Origin: Caballeronia cordobensis
GTDB taxonomy: Bacteria; Pseudomonadota; Gammaproteobacteria; Burkholderiales; Burkholderiaceae
Direction: 5' to 3'
DNA: 64,000 bases
NCBI RefSeq assembly: GCF_001544575.2
Contig: NZ_FCNY02000013.1
Span: 1-64,000, forward strand
Under the pieces are notes generated by a model that was not told where the DNA came from, made no database searches, and worked only from the letters and a program-made list of their open reading frames with translations. This document shows, one piece after another, positions 56,841 through 64,000 of the stretch. The translations under genes and the position numbers were made by a program. Every line of letters begins with the position of its first letter. Position 1 is the first letter of the stretch.

Positions 56841-57772
56841 TCGCGTTTCTCTTTCCCGGACAGGGCGCGCAAACGCCCGGATTCCTGCATCGCCTCGGCG
56901 GCGACAAGCCGCATCCGGCGATCGCGCGCACCCTCGCGGAGGCGTCGGATGTGCTCGGCGCGAATATCCTCCAACTCGATGAAGCCGATGCGCTGAAATC
57001 GACCGTCGCGGTGCAGGTGACGCTCGTCGCCGCGGGCGTGGCGGCGGCGCGCGCACTCGCGGAAGAAGGCATCGAGCCGGAAGCCGTCGCGGGTCTGTCG
57101 GTGGGCGCGTACGGCGCGGCGGTCGTCTGCGGCGCGGTTCGCTTCGCCGATGCGCTGCGCCTCGTGCGCCTGCGCGCAACCTTGATGCAGGACGCCTATC
57201 CGCATGGCTACGGCATGCTCGCGGTGCTCGGGCTGAACGAAAGCGAGATCGCCCGCGCCATCGCCGACAGCGGCGCCGATGCCTACATCGGCAATCTGAA
57301 CGCGCCGCGCCAGATCGTCGTTTCCGGCAGCGATGCCGCGCTCGCGAAAGTCCGTGATATCGCGCTCTCACGCGGCGCGCGCCGTGCCGAGCGGCTCTCC
57401 GTCAGCGTGCCGTCGCATTGCGCGCTGCTCGAAGACGCGGCCAACCGCCTGATCGAAGCGGCGCACGACGTGCGCGTCGAGACGCCGCGCATCGCGTATG
57501 TCGGCAATCGCGGCGCACGCGTGCTGCGCCACGCCGACGCCGTTCGCGAAGACCTCGCGACCAACTTGCGCTATCCGGTGCGCTGGCACGATTCGACCAT
57601 CGCGCTTTCCGAACTCGGCGCGAACGTCTTCGTCGAGATGCCGCCGGGCCAGACGCTCACGCAACTTGCCGCGGAAGCCCTGCCGGACGCGGCAAGCATC
57701 GCCGCCGACGCATCGACGGTCGCCTCAATGGCCGCCCGCGTGCGCGCCGCCGTCCGCCGCGCGCGGGACTGA
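56837..57772 (+). CDS. mdcH: malonate decarboxylase malonyl-CoA acyltransferase MdcH
   Basis: A 311-residue FabD-like acyltransferase that loads malonyl from malonyl-CoA onto the carrier to start the cycle. The opening FLFPGQGAQ, the nucleophile elbow GLSVGAYGA (catalytic Ser) and the catalytic His in VPSHCALL are present. It overlaps mdcG by 4 bp and ends the operon. The following 164-bp gap holds an inverted repeat (cccgcat/atgcggg, about 57888-57905) but no clear terminator. Confidence 0.92.
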   Translation: MIAFLFPGQGAQTPGFLHRLGGDKPHPAIARTLAEASDVLGANILQLDEADALKSTVAVQVTLVAAGVAAARALAEEGIEPEAVAGLSVGAYGAAVVCGAVRFADALRLVRLRATLMQDAYPHGYGMLAVLGLNESEIARAIADSGADAYIGNLNAPRQIVVSGSDAALAKVRDIALSRGARRAERLSVSVPSHCALLEDAANRLIEAAHDVRVETPRIAYVGNRGARVLRHADAVREDLATNLRYPVRWHDSTIALSELGANVFVEMPPGQTLTQLAAEALPDAASIAADASTVASMAARVRAAVRRARD

Positions 57773-57936
57773 TTCGTTTCGCGCGCCCCACTGAATCGAA
57801 TATTTGTCTTGCCGTTGTCAGCTTCTGTAAGAAAATCGGAATTTTCGGGTATGCATCGGGTCGATCTCCGTTGAGCATTTCGCCCCGACCCGCATTCGAT
57901 GCGGGCCCGAAACCACAACGTACAGAAGAGGCAATC

Positions 57937-58695
57937 ATGAGAATCATCCGCTTGGCGATCGCGGCATCGGCAGTCACTGCGCTCGCCTCGTGCAGCAGCA
58001 TCGGCAGCCTGAATCCGGACTCGCTCGCCCAGTCGGGCCAACTCGCCACGCAGGCGCTCATGTTGAGCGACGGCGACGTGCGCACACTCTCCGACAAGTC
58101 GTGCGCGCAGATGGACAGCGAGAACAAGATCGCGCCGGCGTCGAGTCCGTACACGCAGCGTCTGAACAAGATCTCGAAGCAGCTCGGCGACAACATCAAC
58201 GGCGTGCCGGTCAATTACAAGGTCTACGTCACGAAGGACGTCAATGCGTGGGCGATGGCCAATGGCTGCGTGCGCGTCTACAGCGGCCTCATGGACCTGA
58301 TGAACGACGACGAAGTACGCGGCGTGGTCGGCCACGAGATGGGGCACGTGGCGCTCGGCCACACCAAGAAGGCGATGCAGGTCGCGTATGCCACATCGGC
58401 GGCGCGCTCGATTGCGTCGTCGAGTTCGGGCGTGATCGCGAGCCTCTCGGGTTCGCAACTCGGCGATCTGACGGAGAAGTTCGTCAACGCGCAGTTCTCG
58501 CAATCGCAAGAAACTGCTGCCGACGACTACTCGTTCGATACGCAAAAGCAGAAGGGCTACAACCCGGCCGGGCTCGTCACGGCGTTCCAGAAACTAGCGA
58601 CCATCGACGGCGGGAAATCGAGCATGCTCGATTCGCATCCGTCGTCGCCGGCGCGAGCGAAGCACATTCAGGATCGGATCGCGTCGGGGAAGTGA
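57937..58695 (+). CDS. M48 family metalloprotease lipoprotein (LoiP/YggG-like)
   Basis: A 252-residue lipoprotein; the lipobox ends at C19 (ALASC). The zinc motif H133-E134-M-G-H137 and the downstream third-ligand Glu in QSQETAADDYS define an M48 peptidase. The size and lack of membrane helices resemble E. coli LoiP, an outer membrane protease that works with BepA. A ribosome site GAAGAGG precedes the start. A possible promoter (TTGTCT, 18 bp, TAAGAA) lies about 110 bp upstream. Confidence 0.87.
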   Translation: MRIIRLAIAASAVTALASCSSIGSLNPDSLAQSGQLATQALMLSDGDVRTLSDKSCAQMDSENKIAPASSPYTQRLNKISKQLGDNINGVPVNYKVYVTKDVNAWAMANGCVRVYSGLMDLMNDDEVRGVVGHEMGHVALGHTKKAMQVAYATSAARSIASSSSGVIASLSGSQLGDLTEKFVNAQFSQSQETAADDYSFDTQKQKGYNPAGLVTAFQKLATIDGGKSSMLDSHPSSPARAKHIQDRIASGK

Positions 58696-58752
58696 CGCCG
58701 GCGTAGACACGATGCGCGGGCGTGCGAACGCTCGCGCATCGGCGGGAAAGGA

Positions 58753-59301
58753 TTAGAAGAAGTAGTAGTGCAGGCCGAGCGTCAGGCTGTTGTTATTCCA
58801 GTTGGCGCCTCCGTCGCTAGTGGTGTCGCCGGTGTACTCGCCCGCGACGCTCCAGTTCTTCGCGAACTTGTATTCGACACCCGCGCCGTAATGGAAGCGC
58901 GCGGTCGGCCAGGGTCCCGTAAAACCGACGCGTGCGTACGGCATGATGTTGCCGTTAACCGGCATGCCGAGCTTGAGGTCGAGGCCTGCGTCTTTCTTGG
59001 TCACAGAGCCGGCGTGAAAGTCGGCGAAACCTTCGAAGCCGAGCACGACGGGGCCGACATCATAGTTCACGCCGCCGAGGATCCCCGGGAACATCGTCGT
59101 GTGCGAGCGGCCATTTTCGCCACTGATATTCGACCAGTTGACACCGAACTTCGCGCCGACGTAGGGACCGGCGAACTGGCTGTGCGGTCCGTAGACACCC
59201 ATCACCTTGAGAAGCGTCGGATCGAGTGTTTCGGAGTGCGCATGACCGATGCAGAGCAACGAAACCAGCGCCGGAGCGAGAAGTTTTTTGAAACGAGACA
59301 T
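58753..59301 (-). CDS. outer membrane beta-barrel protein
   Basis: A 182-residue exported protein. After a signal peptide (cleavage near AHS-E), alternating polar/hydrophobic strands fill the length (for example AGPYVGAKFGVNW, GVEYKFAKNWSVAGEYTG), and it ends in the aromatic LGLHYYFF expected for recognition by the BAM complex. It looks like an eight-stranded OmpA/OprF-like or OmpW-like barrel. MSRFKK is chosen as start because the hydrophobic signal sequence follows directly. Function is unknown. Confidence 0.78.
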   Translation of the reverse strand: MSRFKKLLAPALVSLLCIGHAHSETLDPTLLKVMGVYGPHSQFAGPYVGAKFGVNWSNISGENGRSHTTMFPGILGGVNYDVGPVVLGFEGFADFHAGSVTKKDAGLDLKLGMPVNGNIMPYARVGFTGPWPTARFHYGAGVEYKFAKNWSVAGEYTGDTTSDGGANWNNNSLTLGLHYYFF

Positions 59302-59392
59302 GTGAATAGTGAATCCTGGAGAGGAGCGCTGCTTCGCGTGTATGCGCATGCGCGGAGAACGCCTTAAGGCAGACAACGCGGTGGTTGCTTTT

Positions 59393-59418
59393 CTTGCAAC
59401 GTTTCGCTTCGTTGCAAG
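59393..59418. repeat. inverted repeat upstream of the outer membrane protein gene
   Basis: 9-bp perfect arms cttgcaacg (59393-59401) and cgttgcaag (59410-59418) with an 8-base spacer, about 90 nt upstream of the start of the barrel gene. It could be a regulator site or a 5' UTR hairpin. Apart from this repeat and the terminator and att site below, the interval 59302-59795 shows nothing I can name. Confidence 0.5.
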
Positions 59419-59547
59419 CAACGGGAGAATATTGAGAGGCGGCGGCGCTCGGAAGCGGACTTATCCTAAAGGGATCGGATCAATCGTGACGTTTTGACCC
59501 GGCGGGGATATGGATGCGAATGCGAGTGCAGAGCGCAAAAAGAAAAA

Positions 59548-59575
59548 GCCCCGCAAGTTTTTAACCTTGCGGGGC
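59548..59575 (-). terminator. displaced original terminator of tRNA-Ser (outside the island)
   Basis: gccccgcaag/cttgcggggc, a 10-bp perfect stem with an 8-base loop and A/T runs on both sides. It lies 12 bp beyond the left copy of the tRNA 3' end, exactly as the second terminator lies beside the intact tRNA. Confidence 0.85.
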
Positions 59576-59587
59576 CTTTCTACGACA

Positions 59588-59603
59588 ACTGGCGGAGACG
59601 GAG
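59588..59603 (-). repeat. att-like duplicate of the tRNA-Ser 3' end
   Basis: The 16 bases actggcggagacggag are identical to 61433-61448, the 3' end of tRNA-Ser plus two flanking bases. Similarity continues leftwards through the terminator (about 48 of 61 positions by hand count, no gaps, offset 1845) but stops abruptly on the right. This is the pattern left by integration into the 3' end of a tRNA gene. Confidence 0.8.
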
Positions 59604-59795
59604 TCCGCGGCTCTGATCTAGCCGTGACTCTGAAATCGTTGCGCACTATTCCGCCCGGCGAACAACCGGCCGTCGCTGGTGTCGACGGCCCGACGGCAGT
59701 TCAACCGCCGCCAGCGGCTTGAATATCGCGCGTTCGTATAACGTCGCCCCCCGCACACGGGCGGCCTTTTCGCTTCTTATGTTAACCCACTGCCT

Positions 59796-60080
59796 TTATT
59801 CGGGTCGCTGTGGAGACTCCCAATTCATAGGCCGTTCCGTCGTGATCCTGAAACGGTCACGCAATTCTGGATTCGTGTGTCCCTGCATTAGCATGACCAT
59901 GCCACCCAGCCTGCGCGCGTCCTCATCAGTGATAGTGGCATCATGGTCATCAAGCGGCACAGGCATAACCGTAGCGCGTTCGATTAAAGGTTGCACCTTT
60001 GATCGCTGAACGTTACAGACTTTAAATTCTTGAGTGTCTTCGTCGTAGAAGACAATCGCCGCTCGCGGTGGTTTGGTCAT
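59796..60080 (-). CDS. small hypothetical protein, second gene of the island cassette (candidate immunity or partner)
   Basis: A 94-residue acidic cytosolic protein that I do not recognise. It begins MTKPPRAAIVFYDEDTQEFK, has one cysteine and no membrane segment. It starts 1 bp after the stop of the larger gene, with an AGAGGA ribosome site inside the end of that gene, so the two are translated together. The order (large exported-looking or modular protein, then small acidic protein) resembles effector-immunity pairs; this is inference only. Confidence 0.6.
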   Translation of the reverse strand: MTKPPRAAIVFYDEDTQEFKVCNVQRSKVQPLIERATVMPVPLDDHDATITDEDARRLGGMVMLMQGHTNPELRDRFRITTERPMNWESPQRPE

Positions 60081-60081
60081 C

Positions 60082-61095
60082 TCAATATCCTCTGCATTGC
60101 TGGTATTTCTGGAAAGCGCGCGCCTCACATTCAAGGTAATACGCCGGACTCTTGTACATCGCGCCGCCCGCCGAGCACATTTCCATGTCGATATCGTACT
60201 CAGCGAAGCATTCAGCCTCTTGCGCTTCACTGACGCCACGCGCCGCCAATTCGGTTACATCGTCGCTCAAAGCGTCCGGTTGATACTCAAACGGCTGCGC
60301 GTCACTCAGTAACGCACAGTCGCCTCTGTCGTCAGGATCGTCGAAGCTTCTGAGCATCGAGTCGCCGCCGCTGTCATCGTCCGAACGCGCGCCGCCAAGC
60401 ACGGCCCCGGCGACCGCTTCGGCAGCACCCAGCCAATTGAAACCACTGCCGCCGCCATCGGCCCCGCCGCTGCTGGTCGCGCCGTCCGCGGCGGATGCGA
60501 AATCGCGCACTGAACCGAGCATTTCGGAACCGTAGCCCGATTCGCCGTTTGCGCACTTAAGCGCTGCGAATTCGTGCAAGTCCAAGACTTCGTCGCTCTT
60601 GGCTTTGAAACTGACGCCGCCGCCTGGTTTTGGCCAGTATTGCGGCGCATACCACTTGTACACCTCTTGCCCGCTCCACCAGTATCGTTTGCGATTGATC
60701 GCGGGCACGAGGCGGCCATCCTGAACGGCGCGGCGCAGCACGCGCGTGATGCCGTCGCCGTCGACCGGTACGTCCCAACTCGATACCCGCAACTCATGAC
60801 GGATGAAATCGACATACTGGCGGAATTCAGTACTCAGGTAAGTGCTGCGTCGATCGATACGCGCCCGAAACAGCCTGTCGAAATCCCGCCGGTCCTGCGC
60901 GATTTGTCTCTCTTGCTCTTTCTCCTTACTGCCGCGCTCGTCGTAGGACAGATCTCCGTACGGGTGAGTCCGCCACATATACCAGTCAATCTGATGAAAT
61001 TCGCGTCGAGTCATCAGCGTGCATTGCCAGCCGAAGCCGCCTGACAGCGGCACATAGAGCGCATTGAACGAGCGGCCCCATTCGGGAAACGCCAT
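60082..61095 (-). CDS. hypothetical protein with C-terminal twin CX10C module, first gene of the island cassette
   Basis: A 337-residue protein of unknown function. Residues 1-60 are rich in W, Y and R (HQIDWYMWRTHPYGDLSYDE). A charged helical region follows (60-115), then a mixed region to about 200, a Gly/Ala/Ser-rich linker that includes the hydrophobic GFNWLGAAEAVAGAVLGGA (about 220-240), and an acidic stretch. The last 45 residues carry C296, C307, C323 and C334, spaced 10-15-10, suitable for a disulfide-bonded helical hairpin. I recall similar proteins with such tails around polymorphic toxin and T6SS loci of Burkholderia, but cannot confirm this. AAGGAGGTGAC precedes the start, an exceptionally strong ribosome site. 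Confidence 0.66.
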   Translation of the reverse strand: MAFPEWGRSFNALYVPLSGGFGWQCTLMTRREFHQIDWYMWRTHPYGDLSYDERGSKEKEQERQIAQDRRDFDRLFRARIDRRSTYLSTEFRQYVDFIRHELRVSSWDVPVDGDGITRVLRRAVQDGRLVPAINRKRYWWSGQEVYKWYAPQYWPKPGGGVSFKAKSDEVLDLHEFAALKCANGESGYGSEMLGSVRDFASAADGATSSGGADGGGSGFNWLGAAEAVAGAVLGGARSDDDSGGDSMLRSFDDPDDRGDCALLSDAQPFEYQPDALSDDVTELAARGVSEAQEAECFAEYDIDMEMCSAGGAMYKSPAYYLECEARAFQKYQQCRGY

Positions 61096-61391
61096 GTCAC
61101 CTCCTTATTTGCATAGGATTGCTAATTCTAAGGGGTGGCCGTTTTCTGTCCGTGGAGACGTCCCAAAAACGAAGTGGTCGAAGCCGGATTAATCGTTGAG
61201 AACGTGTCGCGCCGCCCGTTGATGGAAGCGCGGGCGCGGCACATCGCGCGGTGGAATTGTCATCCCGTCGCCTCAGTCACTTCGCCGCAACCATTTTTAT
61301 CAATTCGAATGGCAACGCTTCGACATCAGGCCAACGGCAGATCGAGCGCGCCTCGACAGACCTGGGTCATTTTTTCGGCCGAAAAAGCAAA

Positions 61392-61421
61392 AACCCCGTA
61401 AGTCCTTGAACTTACGGGGTT
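61392..61421 (-). terminator. terminator of tRNA-Ser (inside the island)
   Basis: aaccccgtaag/cttacggggtt stem (61392-61402 and 61411-61421) with a T run on the minus strand. Compared with the copy at 59548-59575, two base pairs differ by compensatory changes. The rest of the interval 61096-61434 shows no further feature; a plus-strand frame at 61135-61401 is not supported. Confidence 0.87.
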
Positions 61422-61434
61422 TTTATACCACTAC

Positions 61435-61527
61435 TGGCGGAGACGGAGGGATTCGAACCCTCGATCCAGTTTTTAGCCAGATGCTCCCTTAGCAGGGGAG
61501 TGCCTTCGACCTCTCGGCCACGTCTCC
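61435..61527 (-). tRNA. tRNA-Ser (anticodon GCT)
   Basis: A 93-nt type II tRNA with CCA encoded. The acceptor stem is GGAGACG/CGTCTCC with discriminator G. The anticodon stem-loop CTCCCCTGCTAAGGGAG gives GCT. The long variable arm and the T-loop GGTTCGAATCC are intact. It is the integration site of the adjacent island and follows lysC by about 180 bp. Confidence 0.96.
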
Positions 61528-61704
61528 CAAACTTTTCGTTGCACCGGGAGTGCAGTGCAACGAGATCGAGATAATAGCGTGTTCGCTCACGCCGGTCAAA
61601 TTCGCATGACGATTTTTTTCAGATCATCGACAGCGAACCGCCTTTGCTTCGCGAACCGCAACGGCGTAAAGGCCCGCGAGCCTTCACGCGCGTGTCACGC
61701 GACC

Positions 61705-62955
61705 TTACGCGCGATCCAGCTCGAACGCCTTGTGCAACGCGCGCACGGCGAGTTCAGTGTATTTCTCGTCGATCAGCACCGAAATCTTGATTTCGGACGT
61801 CGAGATCATCTGGATGTTGATGCCCTCTTCCGACAGCGTGCGGAACATCGTGCTCGCGATGCCGACGTGCGAACGCATGCCGACGCCGACCACCGACACC
61901 TTCGACACCTTCGGGTCGCCCAGCACGGTTTCGGCCTGAACGTGGCCCTTCACCTGGTTGTTCAGGATTTCGAGTGCGCGCTGATAGTCGCCGCGGCCGA
62001 CCGTGAACGTGAAGTCGGTCTTCCCGTTCACGCTCTGGTTCTGAATGATCATGTCGATGTCGATGTTCGCATCGGCGACCGGCCCGAGAATCTGATACGC
62101 GACACCCGGCTTGTCGGGCACGCCCATGACCGCGATCCGCGCTTCGTCGCGCTGGAACGCGATGCCAGAAATCACTGCTTTTTCCATGTTCTCGTCTTCT
62201 TCAAAAGTAATCAGCGTGCCGGAGTGCATCTCGTCGGCGAGCGGCATCAGCGGATCGGTCAGGCTGGAGAGCACGCGCGTCTTCACCTGATACTTGCCGG
62301 CGAATTCCACCGAGCGGATCTGCAACACCTTCGAGCCGAGGCTCGCCATTTCCAGCATTTCCTCGAACGTCACGCGGTCGAGCCGGCGCGCTTCTTCGAC
62401 GACGCGCGGATCGGTCGTGTAGACGCCGTCGACATCGGTATAGATCAGGCATTCGTCGGCCTTCATCGCCGCGGCAATCGCCACCGCCGACGTATCCGAT
62501 CCGCCGCGGCCGAGCGTGGCGATATGGCCTTCGGGATCGACGCCCTGAAAGCCCGTGATGACGACCACCTTGCCCGCGTCGAGCTCCTTGAGCACGCGCT
62601 CGCCGTCGATTTCGCTGATGCGCGCCTTCGTGAAAGCGCTGTCGGTCTTGATCGGCACTTGCCAGCCGGCGTAACTCACGGCTTCGAGACCTTCGGCGTG
62701 CAGCGCGATGGCGAGAAGCCCCACGCTCACCTGCTCGCCGGTGGAGGCAATCATGTCGAGTTCGCGCGGGTCCGGGTCCGCCTTGATGTCTCTCGCGAGA
62801 CCGAGCAGGCGGTTCGTTTCGCCGGACATCGCCGAGGGCACGACGACCATCTTGTGGCCTGCCTTGTGCCATTTGGCGACGCGCTTGGCGACGTTCTTGA
62901 TGCGCTCGACCGAGCCCATCGAAGTGCCGCCGTATTTGTGTACGATGAGTGCCAT
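61705..62955 (-). CDS. lysC: aspartate kinase
   Basis: A 416-residue enzyme that phosphorylates aspartate, the entry to lysine, threonine and methionine synthesis. The kinase domain has VHKYGGTSMGS, the GRGGSDTSAVAIAAAM loop and DVDGVYTTDPR. Two ACT domains follow (about 265-340 and 345-416: MGVPDKPGVAYQILG and VGMRSHVGIASTMFR) that bind feedback amino acids. Its length and layout match the Corynebacterium/Pseudomonas type, in which an internal start makes a beta subunit; a Met at 62187 (MEKAVISG) is the equivalent place. Confidence 0.95.
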   Translation of the reverse strand: MALIVHKYGGTSMGSVERIKNVAKRVAKWHKAGHKMVVVPSAMSGETNRLLGLARDIKADPDPRELDMIASTGEQVSVGLLAIALHAEGLEAVSYAGWQVPIKTDSAFTKARISEIDGERVLKELDAGKVVVITGFQGVDPEGHIATLGRGGSDTSAVAIAAAMKADECLIYTDVDGVYTTDPRVVEEARRLDRVTFEEMLEMASLGSKVLQIRSVEFAGKYQVKTRVLSSLTDPLMPLADEMHSGTLITFEEDENMEKAVISGIAFQRDEARIAVMGVPDKPGVAYQILGPVADANIDIDMIIQNQSVNGKTDFTFTVGRGDYQRALEILNNQVKGHVQAETVLGDPKVSKVSVVGVGMRSHVGIASTMFRTLSEEGINIQMISTSEIKISVLIDEKYTELAVRALHKAFELDRA

Positions 62956-63297
62956 TTGCGTTTTGAACTGGAGGGAAAACCGCGCTTTACGCGCTCGATG
63001 CGAAAGCGCTCGAGACGCGCGCCCGATCGCTTCAGGGGATGGGTCGAAGCCGACCGGCCGCGGGGCGCTGCCGCACGCCCGCCGCGCGAGCGCACGAGGT
63101 GGTACGCGGTGCACGGATGCGTGGTTGCGGGCGAAATCGAGTCTTTTGAACGCAGATGCCGCGCAAAAACGCGCTTGGGCGAAACGAGTAACCGTACCCG
63201 ATCGAGGCCGAAATTACAAGATAACCGCCGCGCAACGCCGATTTTACCGGCTCCGGCGCAACGGTTGCGCTACGTGCCTCGAATCAGCCCGCAGCCA
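62956..63297 (-). other. lysC-tilS intergenic region, no supported gene
   Basis: A 342-bp gap. It holds the inverted repeat gcgcaa/ttgcgc (63256-63270) and a -10-like TAAAAT (63246-63241 on the minus strand) with no good -35. Short frames here contain no lysine-, threonine- or methionine-codon run, so I see no amino acid leader peptide. Confidence 0.5.
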
Positions 63298-64000
63298 TCA
63301 GGCCAGCAGCAAGTCCGGCCGCCACGAAATGCGGCGCAGCGGCCCATGCGCGGCGCTCGGCGCGGCTTCCCGGTTGACGCCGACGTGCGGCACGAAGAGC
63401 AGCGCCTCGCCGACGAAAAGCAGCGGCACGTCGCGCTTCCAGGCCGGCACGCCGCGCTCCTGAAAGAGATTCTTGAGCGTGCGGCTGGGCGCTTCGCCCG
63501 CCACACGCATGCGCTCGCCGCCCGCGCGCGGACGCGCGACGAGCGGCGCGGCGCGCAGCACGCCCTCGCCGACCACATCGTCGAAGGACGAATCGGCTGG
63601 CTCGAACACGAACGAACCGCGCCACTGCGGCAGACGCCATACTTCTTCGCCCTGCCATTGCAGTTCCACCGGGGACTGGAGCGCGCTCGCGCCGTCGTCG
63701 AGATCGGGCGCGTCGCCGCTGTCGCCCGGTTCCCAGAACAGCGCGTTGCGATACACGCGCAGACAATGCCCCGCGTGATCGACGCGCAACGCGTGGCCGT
63801 CGCGCGCAGCAGCGGCATCGCGCAACTGACGCAGCATGTCGGCGATGCGCGCCGTCGACGCTGCGAGCAATCCGCGCGCGCGAATCCAGTGGCGCATGAG
63901 GTTGATCGCGCGTTCGTCGTCGAGGGCGAGGAGCGCATCGAGCGCGAGCGCGCCTTCTTCGTCCGCGCTTTGCACATGCTCGAGATCGATGCGCGCAAGC
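63298..64000 (-). CDS. tilS: tRNA(Ile)-lysidine synthase TilS, C-terminal part (truncated by window edge)
   Basis: The last 233 or so residues of TilS; the N-terminal ATP-pyrophosphatase domain lies beyond the right edge. The central substrate-binding domain (RAINLMRHWIRARG) and the TilS_C domain (RPRAGGERMRVAGEAPSRTL, then NLFQERGVPAWKRDVPLLF) are clear. The enzyme modifies C34 of tRNA-Ile(CAU) to lysidine so it reads AUA. The tilS-lysC-tRNA-Ser order is typical of this family of organisms. Confidence 0.88.
   Translation of the reverse strand, partial: LARIDLEHVQSADEEGALALDALLALDDERAINLMRHWIRARGLLAASTARIADMLRQLRDAAAARDGHALRVDHAGHCLRVYRNALFWEPGDSGDAPDLDDGASALQSPVELQWQGEEVWRLPQWRGSFVFEPADSSFDDVVGEGVLRAAPLVARPRAGGERMRVAGEAPSRTLKNLFQERGVPAWKRDVPLLFVGEALLFVPHVGVNREAAPSAAHGPLRRISWRPDLLLA

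Larger units (their letters stand above)
59588..61448. mobile_element. 1.85-kb tRNA-Ser island without integrase
   Basis: The segment is bounded by the 16-bp direct repeat of the tRNA-Ser 3' end. The intact tRNA lies at the right border, and a displaced 3' fragment with its own terminator at the left, as expected after integration in a minus-strand tRNA. The interior looks less GC-rich than its neighbours and carries only a two-gene minus-strand cassette. There is no integrase, so it is a decayed or non-autonomous element. Seen: the repeats and cargo. Inferred: the integration history. Confidence 0.7.

Noticed and set aside
61135..61401. 88-codon plus-strand frame inside the island
   Set aside because: No ribosome site, and it runs into the tRNA terminator. 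The composition is not protein-like, and it could not be separated from chance.
63032..63235. Possible leader peptide upstream of lysC
   Set aside because: The frame has no run of Lys, Thr or Met codons and no conserved start signal.

Overview
The window is a GC-rich stretch of a Burkholderiaceae chromosome, most like Paraburkholderia or Caballeronia. The evidence is the 16S leader sequence, the tpiA-secG-tRNA-Leu-nuo gene order, several lineage-typical families (DUF2863, DUF2818, PXPV-repeat proteins) and the style of the proteins. This is recognition by eye; no database was searched. Most of the window is core chromosome. The accessory parts are a malonate decarboxylase operon and a small island in a tRNA-Ser gene.

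Layout. 1-430: the 5' tip, leader and promoter of an rRNA operon that runs off the left edge. 594-8141: DUF2863 protein, LuxR-type regulator, CbiM-like membrane protein, secreted BspC-like protein, M14 carboxypeptidase, YaaA, an orphan PIN-domain protein and a methionine-type aminotransferase. 8230-14081: an acyl-CoA catabolic cluster (3-hydroxyacyl-CoA dehydrogenase, enoyl-CoA hydratase, histidine phosphatase, APH-like kinase, acyl-CoA dehydrogenase, with a convergent MaoC hydratase); the kinase/dehydrogenase pair resembles a split ACAD10/11. 14197-15818: DUF1178, NUDIX and DUF2818 proteins. 15818-30825: the complete 14-gene complex I operon nuoA-N on the minus strand. 31041-36640: tRNA-Leu(GAG), secG, tpiA, quinone oxidoreductase, pnp and rpsO, all on the minus strand. 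36804-41429: an orphan LivK-like binding protein, a lipoprotein, leuA with a probable leucine-codon leader peptide, and a C40 peptidase. 41577-47219: the peptide ABC transporter yejABEF. 47443-49329: fabI and two tandem PXPV-repeat proteins. 49487-57772: an MFS transporter divergent from mdcR-A-B-C-D-E-G-H. 57937-59301: a LoiP-like metalloprotease and an outer-membrane barrel protein. 59588-61448: an island of about 1.85 kb at tRNA-Ser(GCT) carrying a two-gene cassette of unknown function. 61705-64000: lysC and the 3' part of tilS.

How the genes work together. NuoA-N form the proton-pumping NADH dehydrogenase. The mdc genes take malonate, probably imported by the divergent MFS carrier, to acetate and CO2 on an acyl carrier subunit, under a GntR repressor. 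The yej genes import peptides. leuA and lysC are entry points of leucine and aspartate-family amino acid synthesis.

Most notable observations: (a) a 32-codon reading frame upstream of leuA with four CUA leucine codons within seven codons, whose AUG falls at the predicted transcription start; (b) the tRNA-Ser island, bounded by a diverged duplication of the tRNA 3' end plus its terminator, with a cassette whose larger protein ends in a symmetric four-cysteine module.
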